A stretch of 64,000 nucleotides of DNA from Mycobacterium branderi (GTDB taxonomy: Bacteria; Actinomycetota; Actinomycetes; Mycobacteriales; Mycobacteriaceae), in assembly GCF_010728725.1 (NCBI RefSeq), contig NZ_AP022606.1, forward strand, positions 1,426,001 through 1,490,000, given 5' to 3'. Under the pieces are notes generated by a model, which was not told the DNA's origin, did no database searches, and worked only from the letters and a program-made list of their open reading frames with translations. The translations under genes and the position numbers were made by a program. Positions 26,977 to 35,723 of the stretch are shown one piece after another. The stretch's first letter is position 1, and the number at the start of each line of letters is the position of its first letter.

Positions 26977-27696
26977 ATGACCGATTTGCCGCCGGCGTTG
27001 CAGCGCGCAGTGGAGTTACTTACCGATCCGCCTGCCGAACCCGACGTCAGCAAGGGCTATCTCGATCTGCTGGACGACTCGGCGGTGCCGAAGAACACCG
27101 GCGCGATTCAGGCGCTGTGGGCGTCGCCGATCGGGTCGCTGTTCTACGACAACGCTCAGACAGTGGCGCGGCGGCTGCTCACCGCCTGGCAGCACCCCGT
27201 CGAGTGGTTGAACATTCCGCCCGGCGGGACCGCGCTGGATGTCGGCTGCGGCCCGGGTACGGTCACCGCGTCACTGGCGCGGGCGGCCGGCCCCGACGGG
27301 CTGGCATTGGGTGTGGACATCTCCGAGCCGATGCTGACCCGCGCGGTGCGCGCCGAATCGGGGCCGCAGGTTGGTTTTCTGCGGGCCGACGCACAACGCC
27401 TTCCGTTGCGCGACGACACCGTCGATGCGGTGGTGTCGATCGCCGTGCTGCAGCTGATACCGGAGCCGGCGGCGGCGCTGGCGGAAATCGCGCGGGTACT
27501 GCGGCCGGGCGGGCGACTCGCGATCATGGTGCCCACTGCGGGGCGGGCCGCCCGGTTCTGGCGGATGCTGCCCAACACCGGGGCCCACGTGTTCGACGAC
27601 GACGAGCTCGGCGACATCCTGGAGGACCACGGCTTTGTCAGCGTGCGGGTCAAGAACTTCAGCACGATTCAGTGGGTGCGCGCGAAACGCGGCTGA
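26977..27696 (+). CDS. Class I SAM-dependent methyltransferase
   Basis: A 239-residue methyltransferase with LDVGCGPGTVTASLA (motif I), LGVDISEPML, DDTVDAVVSIAVLQLIP and LRPGGRLAIMVP. It is UbiE-like and could act on a quinone, lipid or small molecule. The start at 26977 (MTDLPPALQ) lies 6 bp after GGAGGG; an ATG two codons earlier abuts the ribosome-binding site. Divergent from the hydrolase-SDR-FadD operon. Confidence 0.86.
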   Translation: MTDLPPALQRAVELLTDPPAEPDVSKGYLDLLDDSAVPKNTGAIQALWASPIGSLFYDNAQTVARRLLTAWQHPVEWLNIPPGGTALDVGCGPGTVTASLARAAGPDGLALGVDISEPMLTRAVRAESGPQVGFLRADAQRLPLRDDTVDAVVSIAVLQLIPEPAAALAEIARVLRPGGRLAIMVPTAGRAARFWRMLPNTGAHVFDDDELGDILEDHGFVSVRVKNFSTIQWVRAKRG

Positions 27697-27727
27697 CAGT
27701 CTGTAGCAGCCGTGCGACACTGCGGTT

Positions 27728-27982
27728 GTGGGCCAAGAGATCTCTCAGCGAGAGCTCCACAACAACAGCGGTGAAATACTGCGCCAACTTGACCGAGGCG
27801 CATCCTTTGTCGTGACCAGGAGTGGTGTGCCCGTTGGTGAGCTTTCCCCGTTGCGGCGGAATCGGTTCGTGAGCGCGGAGATGGCGGTCGCGGCGTTCCG
27901 GGGTGCTCCTCGGGTGGAGTTTGACCGGTTCCGAGCAGATCTCGACCTGCCTGCTAGCCAAGAGATCGCGCCTCGTGGCTGA
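27728..27982 (+). CDS. Phd/YefM-type antitoxin (VapB-like)
   Basis: An 84-residue antitoxin starting MGQEISQRELHNNSGEILRQL with a GTG start. The Phd/YefM DNA-binding N-terminus (QRELHNNSGEIL, GASFVVTRSGVPVGEL) is followed by a toxin-binding tail. It overlaps by 8 bp a downstream PIN-domain toxin gene that is broken by frameshifts. If that reading is right it is an orphan antitoxin that may still bind DNA or neutralise related toxins. Confidence 0.85.
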   Translation: MGQEISQRELHNNSGEILRQLDRGASFVVTRSGVPVGELSPLRRNRFVSAEMAVAAFRGAPRVEFDRFRADLDLPASQEIAPRG

Positions 27983-28387
27983 AGTTCCCGCCCGCCGCGA
28001 GGTCTCATTGACACGTCGGTCGTAGTCGACCTCAAATCGAATCGCCGTCGAGCAACTCCCACGGGAGCTTGTCGTCAGCGCGCTCACGATGGCGGGGTTG
28101 GCGGCGGGACCGCACGCCACAAGTGATCACGACGAGCGAGCGCGGCGTCAAGATCGGCTACAGCGCGCCGAGGCTACGTTTGATCCGCGGCCGTCCGACG
28201 GCGAGGCGGCGAGATCCTACGGGCGCATTTATGCGGCCGTATCCGCCAGCGGCCGAAAGCACGCGGGCCGCGTGCCGTCGATCTGTTGATCGCTGCAACC
28301 GCTCTCGCCGCCAAGCTTCCTCTCTATACGCGCAACGTCGACGATGTCGATTCTCTAGGGGTGGAAACGTTGACGACGCCGCATTAG
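27975..28387 (+). pseudogene. VapC-type PIN-domain toxin, frameshifted
   Basis: Starting from a GTG overlapping the antitoxin stop, parts of a PIN toxin appear in different frames: GLIDTSVVVDL (the first catalytic Asp), VEQLPRELVVSALTMAGLAAGPHATSD, a middle block with SYGRIYAAV, and RAVDLLIAATALAAKLPLYTRNVDDVDSL (the later acidic sites). At least three frame changes are needed to join them, and the last frame ends at TAG 28385-28387. The toxin appears dead while the antitoxin is intact. Confidence 0.75.
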
Positions 28388-28487
28388 ACGCTTGAGCGGC
28401 CGATTCCGGCGATCGTCGTGCACCACACATGTCGCGCACGGCACGGTGACCTCCGTCGATCCTCGAAGGCAGAAGATCGCGGGCTGC

Positions 28488-29319
28488 CTACGTCGTCCAA
28501 GATCGCTTGCCGTACTTGTCACGGGTGATGCGACCGCCGCGGCCACCAGGAAAGTGAGCACCGAAGGCGACGGCACCGGTGCGTTCCATCTCCTCGACGA
28601 CGCGTGCGCGAGCACGCGCGGCTTGCATGCGATCTTCATCGAGGCGGACCGTCCAGCCGTCCTCAACGAGCAGAACCGGGTGATGAGCGGTGTCACCGAG
28701 CAGCAGGACAGGACCTTCGGTCGTGTCGAGTTCAATCACGCAGTTGCCTGGGCTGTGTCCCGCGAACAGCCGTAGGGGCAACCCCGTCGGCGACCTCGGT
28801 TCGTTCGGCGTCGGCAACGACCAGCAAGTCGGATACCGCGTCGACGTGTCCACGAACACCCGCCCATGCCCGATCGCCGCCGCTGTCCGCCCGCATCCGC
28901 TCGATGTCGCCGCGGTGACACACGTGCCTGGCGTGCGGGAAGACGGGCTCGCCACGCGGTGCGATCCATCCGATGTGATCGAAGTGCAGATGGGTCAGGA
29001 CGACATCGGTGACTTCATCGGGTGTGACGTTCAAGGCGGCAAGAGAGTTCAACAGTTCACTGCTGTACTCGAAGCTCGGGGGTGTGTCGAGCCCAGCCAT
29101 CATCGTGTTCGTGTCGGGCCCTATTCCGGCGTCGATGAGCACCGTCCGCCCCTCGGTGCGGACGAGGAAGCCACCCATCGGAAGAACCCACCCTGCCTCG
29201 TCGAACCACGGCGGCGTCGTCGACCAGTCCGCAGGGGCCGGCGCCGGCGGTTCCAGGAACAGGCCTGGATCGGTGCCGGCGCGGGCATCGTCGACGTAAT
29301 CGAGGCTGTTGATCGCCAT
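28488..29319 (-). pseudogene. Metallo-beta-lactamase-fold hydrolase with one frameshift
   Basis: From the ATG at 29319 (MAINSLDYVDDARAG) the frame encodes an MBL-fold hydrolase with GFLVRTEGRTVLIDAG and the metal motif THLHFDHIGW. Near 28780 the frame is lost after VADGV and the rest continues in the next frame: PLRLFAGHSPGNCVIEL, LLGDTAHHP and a C-terminus at 28488. One extra base explains it. All metal-site segments are preserved apart from the shift, so the damage is recent or a sequencing error. It is divergent from the TetR gene and shares its operators. Confidence 0.78.
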
Positions 29320-29342
29320 GACGGGGTTCCTTCGCAACAGTC

Positions 29343-29395
29343 CGGGGCGTGCGCCCCGTATACGCACTTGATAGTATACGGGCCGTGCGCCCCGT
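29343..29395. promoter_or_regulatory. Paired operators and promoter between MBL and TetR genes
   Basis: Site A is CGGGGCGTGCGCCCCG (29343-29358), a palindrome with 7-bp arms. Site B is ACGGGCCGTGCGCCCCGT (29378-29395), a near-palindrome. On the minus strand, TTGACA (29398-29403) and TATACT (29373-29378) flank site B with a 19-bp spacer, giving the promoter of the MBL gene. Repressor bound at B would cover that promoter. Confidence 0.7.
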
Positions 29396-29418
29396 TTTGT
29401 CAAAGCGAGAGGAGCGCC

Positions 29419-29979
29419 GTGACTAACGAACGTCCGCCGCGAGCCGACGCTGCCCGCAACCGAGCCCGCGTGCTTGCCGCGGCTTACGAGGCGTTCGCCT
29501 CCGAAGGACTGTCGGTCTCTCTCGACGAAATCGCCAGACGCGCCGGCGTCGGAGCGGGAACCGTTCATCGACACTTCCCCGCCAAGGTGGATCTGGCGAG
29601 CGCCGTCATCCGCGATCGGCTGACGACGATCGTCGAGGAGGGCCGTAGCCTCCTCGAAACCGACGGCCCGGCAGCGCTGTTCGCGTTCACGCGACTGCTG
29701 GTCTTGGAGTGGGGCGCAGCCGATCGCGGACTACGCGATGCGCTGGCCGCATTGGGCGCCGACATCAATTCGGTCATACCGGAGGGAATGGACACGTTCC
29801 TGAAGATGCTCGACGAGCTGCTGGCGACCGCACAGCAGGCTGGTGTCGTCCGTCCCGACATCGACGCACGAGGAATGAAGGCGATTCTCGTCGGGTGTCA
29901 GGCGATGCGCGAATTCGACCCCGAACGCGCGCCGGCCCTCCTCGATACCGTGATCGATGGCCTGCGCGTAAAGGCCTGA
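29419..29979 (+). CDS. TetR-family transcriptional regulator
   Basis: A 186-residue TetR protein with a GTG start after GAGAGGAG. The HTH (about residues 12-58: ARNRARVLAAAYEAFASEG, SLDEIARRAGVGAGTVHRHFPAK) is typical, and a ligand domain follows. The frame is open far upstream, but 29419 gives a normal TetR N-terminus. The gene is bracketed by two copies of the same operator-promoter sequence, so it probably represses the MBL gene, itself and the downstream SDR. Confidence 0.88.
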   Translation: MTNERPPRADAARNRARVLAAAYEAFASEGLSVSLDEIARRAGVGAGTVHRHFPAKVDLASAVIRDRLTTIVEEGRSLLETDGPAALFAFTRLLVLEWGAADRGLRDALAALGADINSVIPEGMDTFLKMLDELLATAQQAGVVRPDIDARGMKAILVGCQAMREFDPERAPALLDTVIDGLRVKA

Positions 29980-30117
29980 CGTCGCCGAATTCGCGAAAAC
30001 GCTCGGAGCCCCCGACCAAGGGTGACGACGGCCACCGGGCAGATCGCGGGCGAAGGCGCGTCCGAAGCAGGCGTGCGGGCGGGCGCCAAGGGCAACAGAT
30101 CGGCGTCTCGCAGCTCA

Positions 30118-30150
30118 CTTTGACAAAACGGGGCGCACGACCCGTATCGT
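30118..30150 (+). promoter_or_regulatory. Promoter/operator of the SDR gene, copy of the MBL promoter
   Basis: TTGACA (30120-30125), a 19-bp spacer and TATCGT (30145-30150) enclose ACGGGGCGCACGACCCGT (30128-30145). The 30 bp at 30118-30147 match the reverse complement of 29376-29405 at 29 positions. It is placed to drive the SDR at 30243 under the same TetR. Confidence 0.65.
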
Positions 30151-30242
30151 GAAAGCAAAGCCACGTTGCGGCCGTCGAGCACGACCGACGCGGCAGTTTT
30201 CACCGTCCGCAAGGACACTTGAGAAGGGGCGGAGTATCACCC

Positions 30243-31052
30243 ATGAGCGGCAACGACCTGACCGGCTTCACCGCGTTCGTCACCGGAGGATCCAGTGGCA
30301 TGGGCTTCGAGATGGCGAAGGAGTTACTCGCCCACGGGGCCACGGTGACAATCGGCGCACGAGCCGGCTCGAAGCTGGACAACGCGCAGGAAACGCTGCG
30401 ACGGGAAGGCTACGACGTCCACGCTGTTCACCTCGATGTCCGGGACGAAAAATCAGTCGACGAGGCCGCGAAGTGGTTCTTCGACAAGTTCGATCACCTG
30501 GACATGTTGGTCAACAATGCCGGGCTCGGTTACAACGCAGACGGCATGACCTTCGGAGAGGCGGACCCCCAGTTCTACGACATCCCCCCGTCCACGTTCA
30601 ACGCCATTGTGGAAACGAACTTCACTGGAGTGTTCCTCGTTTCACGAGCATTCGTCCCGGTCATGGTTAAACAGCGGCGGGGCAGGGTGGTCAACGTTTC
30701 CACCAGCACCAGCACGATGGAGCGGATGGGAATGATTCCCTACGGACCGTCGAAGGCCGCCATGGAGGCGATGTCGCGAATCCAGGCCCAGGAACTCAAG
30801 GATCTCGGGGTCACGGTCAATGTGATCTGCCCCGGTGGATTAACTGACACCGGCATGACCGATGCGATCAAGACACAACTCAGCGAGCTTGGTTCGCCGA
30901 TGCTCGGGGCGGACATCCTGAACGAAGTCATCCTGTTTCTGTCCTCTCCGCAATCCGATGGCCTGACAGGAGAGAAGATCGTGGGTGCGGAGTTCGCGGA
31001 ATGGCTTGAGAGCAAGAACATCTCGTTCAGCAAAGGCAACGTCCGTGGGTGA
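30243..31052 (+). CDS. SDR-family oxidoreductase
   Basis: A 269-residue SDR with [20 protein letters not shown] (cofactor), [19 protein letters not shown] (Ser strand) and YGPSK (YxxxK), then [11 protein letters not shown]. The ATG at 30243 follows GGGGCGGAG. Its promoter region duplicates that of the MBL gene, which puts both enzymes under the TetR regulator. A detoxification or small-carbonyl reduction role is plausible but not shown. Confidence 0.88.
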   Translation: MSGNDLTGFTAFVTGGSSGMGFEMAKELLAHGATVTIGARAGSKLDNAQETLRREGYDVHAVHLDVRDEKSVDEAAKWFFDKFDHLDMLVNNAGLGYNADGMTFGEADPQFYDIPPSTFNAIVETNFTGVFLVSRAFVPVMVKQRRGRVVNVSTSTSTMERMGMIPYGPSKAAMEAMSRIQAQELKDLGVTVNVICPGGLTDTGMTDAIKTQLSELGSPMLGADILNEVILFLSSPQSDGLTGEKIVGAEFAEWLESKNISFSKGNVRG

Positions 31053-31116
31053 GCAGAACCGGACGTGGAATCCGACGCCAGTGCCGCCTGTCAAACCGGC
31101 CGGTAGCCTCACGACC

Positions 31117-31270
31117 GTGCGCTCCGACGACGACACATGGGACATCACCAGCGGCGTCGGGTCGACGGCTTTGTTCGTCGCCGCCGCCCGAGCACTGGAA
31201 GCCCGCAGGTCCGATCCTGTGGCTGTCGACCCGTACGCCTCGGTTTTCTGCCGAGCGGCCGGCGGCACCC
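31117..31270 (+). pseudogene. Truncated LCM/Ppm-type O-methyltransferase, N-terminal stub
   Basis: From a GTG at 31117 the peptide [20 protein letters not shown] continues through [27 protein letters not shown]. This is the standard opening of the roughly 300-residue mycobacterial leucine-carboxymethyltransferase-like family. Similarity ends after about 50 residues and the frame stops at 31351-31353. No further part of the family was recognised downstream. A deletion remnant. Confidence 0.65.
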
Positions 31271-31400
31271 CAGATAAACATCACCAAGGACATCCGCATC
31301 GTGTCGCGTGCGACAGCCCACTACACCGGTCAGACCCCAAGAGAACCTTTTGACAATTGTCGGCGTCTAACCAAGGTTGTGCCTCCGTACTCTCGATGAG

Positions 31401-32828
31401 GTGAGCGTTACACCGGACACGACCGTCGTCCTGGACGACCGCTTCCGCCGTGAGCTACCGGAGTTGGCGATCCCTTGGAAGGCCGAACCGGTTGCCGAGC
31501 CGCGACTGCTCGTCCTCAACGAACCGCTGGCCGCCGAACTCAACCTTGACGCCGCGTGGTTGCACGGCCCCGACGGGCTGAGGTTTTTGGTCGGCAACCT
31601 GGTGCCCGACGGCGCCGATCCGGTTGCGCAGGCCTATGCCGGTCACCAGTTCGGCGGGTTCGTCCCGCGCCTCGGCGACGGGCGCGCCCTGCTGCTGGGC
31701 GAGCTCGTGGACGCCGACGGGCATCGTCGCGACCTTCACCTCAAGGGGTCCGGGCCCACGCCCTTCGCGCGCGGCGGCGACGGGTTGGCCGCCGTCGGCC
31801 CGATGTTGCGCGAGTACGTGGTCAGCGAGGCGATGCACGCCCTCGGTATCCCGACGACCCGATCGCTTGCCGTGGTGGCGACCGGGCGCCCGGTACAACG
31901 CGAAACGCCGTTGCCGGGAGCCGTGCTGTGCCGCGTCGCCAGCAGCCACCTGCGGGTGGGCAGCTTCCAGTACGCGGCGCTCACCGGCGACGTCGACTTG
32001 CTGCAGCGCCTGGCTGACCACGCGATCGCCCGCCACCACCCGCGCGCCGCGGAGGCCGAGCAGCCCTACCTCGCGCTGCTCGAAGCGGTGATCGCCGTCC
32101 AGGCGTCGCTGGTGGCGCAATGGATGCTGGTCGGGTTCGTGCACGGGGTGATGAACACCGACAACATGACGATCTCGGGCGAGACCATCGACTACGGGCC
32201 GTGCGCCTTCATGGAGGCCTACGACCCGGCCACGGTGTTCAGCTCAATCGACTTCTGGGGCCGCTACGCCTACGGCAACCAGCCGGCCATCGCCGAGTGG
32301 AACCTCGGCGCGTTCGCCGAGGCCCTCCTTCCGCTGCTCGCCGACGATCGGGAGCAGGCGGTCGCGGTTGCCGTGGAGACGCTGAGCGGTTTTCGGCCGC
32401 GCTACGACGCCGCGTGGTCGACCAGCATGCGGACCAAACTCGGCCTGTCCCACGACGCCGACGAACTGATCAGCGAGCTGCCCCCATTACTGGAGCACAA
32501 CAAGGTCGACTACACCTCGTTCTTCCGCCAACTCAGCCGAGCGGCACGTGGCGAGGAAGCTGACCTCGCGGGGTTCGACGACTGGTTGGCACGCTGGCTG
32601 CCGCTGGCTCCGGACGCCAACGCGATGGACCGCGCCAACCCCGTCTACATTCCCCGCAACCATCTCGTCGAGGAGGCTCTGGCCGCCGCCACTGACGGTG
32701 ATCTGGCCCCGCTCGAGAAGCTGCTCGCGGCGCTGTCCGAGCCCTACCGGGAACGACCGGAATTCGAGCGCTACGCCAAGCCCGCTCCCGAAGACTTCGG
32801 CACATACCAAACCTTTTGCGGCACTTGA
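31401..32828 (+). CDS. selO: SelO/YdiU-family protein adenylyltransferase
   Basis: A 475-residue SelO pseudokinase-fold protein. Typical segments are [102 protein letters not shown] (metal and catalytic loop) and the C-terminal YQTFCGT. SelO proteins transfer AMP to target proteins in redox stress. The GTG at 31401 was chosen because the frame upstream has only weak starts. It stands alone, with a convergent secreted-protein gene 2 bp downstream. Confidence 0.9.
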   Translation: MSVTPDTTVVLDDRFRRELPELAIPWKAEPVAEPRLLVLNEPLAAELNLDAAWLHGPDGLRFLVGNLVPDGADPVAQAYAGHQFGGFVPRLGDGRALLLGELVDADGHRRDLHLKGSGPTPFARGGDGLAAVGPMLREYVVSEAMHALGIPTTRSLAVVATGRPVQRETPLPGAVLCRVASSHLRVGSFQYAALTGDVDLLQRLADHAIARHHPRAAEAEQPYLALLEAVIAVQASLVAQWMLVGFVHGVMNTDNMTISGETIDYGPCAFMEAYDPATVFSSIDFWGRYAYGNQPAIAEWNLGAFAEALLPLLADDREQAVAVAVETLSGFRPRYDAAWSTSMRTKLGLSHDADELISELPPLLEHNKVDYTSFFRQLSRAARGEEADLAGFDDWLARWLPLAPDANAMDRANPVYIPRNHLVEEALAAATDGDLAPLEKLLAALSEPYRERPEFERYAKPAPEDFGTYQTFCGT

Positions 32829-32830
32829 GC

Positions 32831-33313
32831 TTAGCCGCCGCCCTCCTCGGCCGGCAACGGCGGCGGCAATGGCGCGGCCGGGGTGGTCGTCGGAGTTGAC
32901 GTCGCTGCCGGCGGTGGCGGCGTCTGCGGCGAGTGAAAGTCAACCATCGGTTCCTCGCGGATCACCTGGTTGCCCGCGCTGACGGCCAAAGAGCTCGCCG
33001 TGACCGTGTAGGTGATGCCGTCGTTCTCCGCGACGAATTTCCCGTCGCCCGACTGCGTGGCGGGAACGATCAACTTGGCACCGTCGCGCACCCGCACGCC
33101 GCGATACTCATATTGACCGCCCGGCGTCTTACAGATGGCCACGCGAGATGTCTCGGTGTCGCCGAACGCGACCGCCATGTCGGGCGCAGTGCACCGCGCC
33201 ACGGAGTCGACGAAACCTTGACCGTCGCTTGTGGGTGCGGCCGTCGCCGACGGCATGCCGGCAGCCAATAGCGCCGAACACGCCGCGACGACGGCGAGGC
33301 GGGTGGTGTACAT
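32831..33313 (-). CDS. Secreted protein of unknown function
   Basis: A 160-residue protein with a Sec signal peptide (MYTTRLAVVAACSALLAAG, cleavage near ATA-AP). The mature region contains two cysteines (VARCTAPDM, VAICKTPGG) and ends in a proline-rich tail. The pattern resembles small mycobacterial exported proteins; the function is unknown. The ATG at 33313 gives the clean signal peptide although the frame is open upstream. Divergent from the QcrB-like gene. Confidence 0.8.
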   Translation of the reverse strand: MYTTRLAVVAACSALLAAGMPSATAAPTSDGQGFVDSVARCTAPDMAVAFGDTETSRVAICKTPGGQYEYRGVRVRDGAKLIVPATQSGDGKFVAENDGITYTVTASSLAVSAGNQVIREEPMVDFHSPQTPPPPAATSTPTTTPAAPLPPPLPAEEGGG

Positions 33314-33401
33314 CGCTATCCACCAGACCACCGCTGCAGCGATCAGGCGAGTGTCCACGCCGTGATGCACGAAATCGTTAGGTGCTTGAAATACACAAAG
33401 G

Positions 33402-33431
33402 CCTACCGCATCGCTACTACGGTAGGTAGTA
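33402..33431. promoter_or_regulatory. Nested dyads upstream of the QcrB-like gene
   Basis: TACTAC (33415-33420), 5 bp, GTAGTA (33426-33431) forms a perfect dyad of the TAC/GTA type used by BlaI/MecI/CopY repressors. Overlapping it, CCTACCG (33402-33408) and CGGTAGG (33420-33426) form a second inverted repeat with an 11-bp loop. It lies 55 bp upstream of the cytochrome b start, in the region shared with the divergent secreted-protein gene. Confidence 0.55.
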
Positions 33432-33485
33432 TTACGTCGTGTAGGAGATCGGCTGCGCGTCACCCAACGACGGAGGACCTGCGCT

Positions 33486-35084
33486 ATGAGTCCGAAACGT
33501 GCTGATACTGCCGCGAATCTGGGCAATGCGATCGATTCGCGATATCACCCCTCGGCCGCCCTGCGCCGCCAGCTGAACAAGGTCTTCCCCACCCACTGGT
33601 CATTCCTGCTCGGCGAGATCGCCCTGTACAGCTTCATCGTCCTGCTCATCACCGGCGTGTACCTGACGCTGTTCTTCGACCCGTCGATGAGCGAGGTCAC
33701 CTACAACGGCGTGTACCAACCGCTGCGCGGCGTGCAGATGTCGCGGGCCTACGAATCAGCGCTCGACATCAGCTTCGAGGTGCGCGGCGGCCTGTTCGTG
33801 CGCCAGATCCACCACTGGGCCGCGCTGATGTTCGCCGCGGCGATCATGGTGCACCTCGCCCGGGTCTTCTTCACCGGCGCGTTTCGCCGCCCGCGGGAGG
33901 CCAACTGGGTCACCGGTGTGGCGCTGCTCGTGCTGGCGATGGCCGAGGGATATCTCGGTTATTCGCTGCCTGACGACCTGCTATCGGGAACCGGATTGCG
34001 CACAGCGCTGTCTTCGATCACGCTCGGCTTACCACTTGTCGGCACCTGGCTGCATTGGGCGCTGTTCGGCGGCGACTTCCCCGGCGATGCGATCATCCCC
34101 CGGCTGTACGCCCTGCACATCCTGATCATTCCGGCAATCATCCTGGCGCTCATCGCAATTCATCTGGCGATGCTGTGGTTTCAGAAACACACCCAGTTCC
34201 CCGGACCCGGCCGCACCGAGCGCAACGTCGTCGGGGTGCGCGTGATGCCGGTATTCGCGGTCAAGTCCGGCGCCTTCTTCGCGATCATCGTCGGCGTGCT
34301 GGGCCTCATGGGTGGGCTGTTGCAGATCAACCCGATCTGGAACCTGGGGCCCTACAAGCCATCTCAGATCTCCGCTGGCTCACAGCCCGACTTCTACCTC
34401 ATGTGGACCGAGGGCCTGATGCGCCTGTGGCCGGCCTGGGAGATCTACATCGGCCACTACACCATCTCCGCGGTCGTCGGCGTGGTCGCAGTGCTGGCAA
34501 CGGTGGTGACCGCGTTGCTCACCTATCCGTGGATCGAGCGCAAGCTGACCGGCGACGTCGCCCACCACAACCTGCTGCAGCGGCCACGAGATGTCCCCGT
34601 GCGCACGGCAATTGGTGCGATGGCGATCAGTTTCTACCTGGTGCTTACGCTCGCCGCGATGAACGACGTCATCGCCTACAAGTTCCATGTCTCGCTCAAC
34701 GCGACGACTTGGATCGGACGCATCGGGATGGTGATCCTGCCGCCGCTGGTCTACTACATCACCTACCGATGGGCGGTCGGGCTGCAGCGCAGCGACCGCG
34801 AGGTACTCGAGCACGGCATCGAAACCGGCATCATCAAACGGTTGCCGCACGGCGCCTACATCGAAGTGCACCAGCCGCTCGGTCCGACCCCGCTGACATA
34901 TCAAGGCGCACCGGTACCCAAGCTGATGAACCGGCTCGGCTCCGGTGGCGCTCCCCCAGCCGGAAGCCTGCTCACCGCCGACCCCGAATCCGAACGCGAA
35001 GCACTCGCCGTCGCCGCACACGCGTCCACGCGACGCGCGCTCACTACGCTGCGGGAGCGGCAGGACGGGGCACCTACACCTTGA
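33486..35084 (+). CDS. Orphan QcrB-like cytochrome b subunit
   Basis: A 532-residue homologue of the menaquinol-cytochrome c reductase cytochrome b (QcrB), very close to the family over its whole length. Helix B carries heme ligands ([21 protein letters not shown], His110 or 109 and His123). Helix D carries His211 and His226 ([21 protein letters not shown]). The Qo-site motif is PDFY (301-304). The actinobacterial C-terminal part ([34 protein letters not shown]) is present. ATG after GGAGG. No qcrA, qcrC or ctaE gene is nearby, unlike the canonical qcrCAB operon, so it is a second or displaced copy. Confidence 0.9.
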   Translation: MSPKRADTAANLGNAIDSRYHPSAALRRQLNKVFPTHWSFLLGEIALYSFIVLLITGVYLTLFFDPSMSEVTYNGVYQPLRGVQMSRAYESALDISFEVRGGLFVRQIHHWAALMFAAAIMVHLARVFFTGAFRRPREANWVTGVALLVLAMAEGYLGYSLPDDLLSGTGLRTALSSITLGLPLVGTWLHWALFGGDFPGDAIIPRLYALHILIIPAIILALIAIHLAMLWFQKHTQFPGPGRTERNVVGVRVMPVFAVKSGAFFAIIVGVLGLMGGLLQINPIWNLGPYKPSQISAGSQPDFYLMWTEGLMRLWPAWEIYIGHYTISAVVGVVAVLATVVTALLTYPWIERKLTGDVAHHNLLQRPRDVPVRTAIGAMAISFYLVLTLAAMNDVIAYKFHVSLNATTWIGRIGMVILPPLVYYITYRWAVGLQRSDREVLEHGIETGIIKRLPHGAYIEVHQPLGPTPLTYQGAPVPKLMNRLGSGGAPPAGSLLTADPESEREALAVAAHASTRRALTTLRERQDGAPTP

Positions 35085-35481
35085 TCACGGTTAGGGCGGG
35101 ACAAGCGCGTGCGATCTGGTCGAAGTCCGCGTCCTGTGTGATGACCGGAAGACCGTGCTCGATTGCGGTTGCCGCAATCAAAGCGTCTGTCAGCTTTACT
35201 GCGCGGTGCACGCCCGCGGCTTGACAGTCGGCAACGAGACGCGCCCACGAAACCATCACGGCTTCACTAATCGGGATGGGATCCGCCGCGCGCGCCAGCG
35301 CGAGGGTGTCCGCGCGTCGCGCTTTGGTCGCCGAATCGTGCGCATTGAGCACACCCAGTTGCAGTTCGCCGATCGTGATGACGGAAAGTGCCACGCGTTC
35401 AGGCAGTTTCGCAAGTGCACGGCCGCTTTCACGCGCGATAAAAACCGACGTGTCGACAAGACCGACTTCGGCGTCGGTCAC
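35074..35481 (-). CDS. vapC: VapC-family PIN-domain ribonuclease toxin
   Basis: A 135-residue PIN domain with the acidic active site: Asp in [12 protein letters not shown], Glu in TIGELQLGV, Asp in [11 protein letters not shown] and Asp in [10 protein letters not shown]. VapC toxins cleave RNA, commonly tRNA or rRNA loops. It overlaps the vapB stop by 4 bp. It is convergent with the QcrB-like gene and shares 11 bp with its 3' end. Confidence 0.92.
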   Translation of the reverse strand: MTDAEVGLVDTSVFIARESGRALAKLPERVALSVITIGELQLGVLNAHDSATKARRADTLALARAADPIPISEAVMVSWARLVADCQAAGVHRAVKLTDALIAATAIEHGLPVITQDADFDQIARACPALTVIKV

Positions 35482-35720
35482 AGCTCATCGAGGGTCTGAC
35501 CGGCAAGTTCATCGAGTTCGGCGGTGAGACCTGCGTCGGCGGAGCGTTCGGCCAACTCGGTTCGCAGACGTTCCCCCGACACCCAACGGACGCGGCGCCG
35601 GTGCGGGACAATATCGGCGACCGGCTCGCCATGCACCGTAAGCGTCACCTGCTCGCCGGCCTTGACCGCATCGACTACCTGACTTGTGCGATTACGCAGG
35701 TCCCGAACACCAACCTCCAT
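35478..35720 (-). CDS. vapB: VapB-family antitoxin (Phd/YefM type)
   Basis: An 80-residue antitoxin (MEVGVRDLRNRTSQVVDAVKAGEQVTLTVHGEPVADI) with a Phd/YefM N-terminal DNA-binding fold and a C-terminal toxin-binding tail (RLRTELAERSADAGLTAELDEL). It forms an intact TA pair with the overlapping vapC. The operon is probably autoregulated by the VapBC complex at the promoter just upstream of 35720. Confidence 0.9.
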   Translation of the reverse strand: MEVGVRDLRNRTSQVVDAVKAGEQVTLTVHGEPVADIVPHRRRVRWVSGERLRTELAERSADAGLTAELDELAGQTLDEL

Positions 35721-35723
35721 GTG

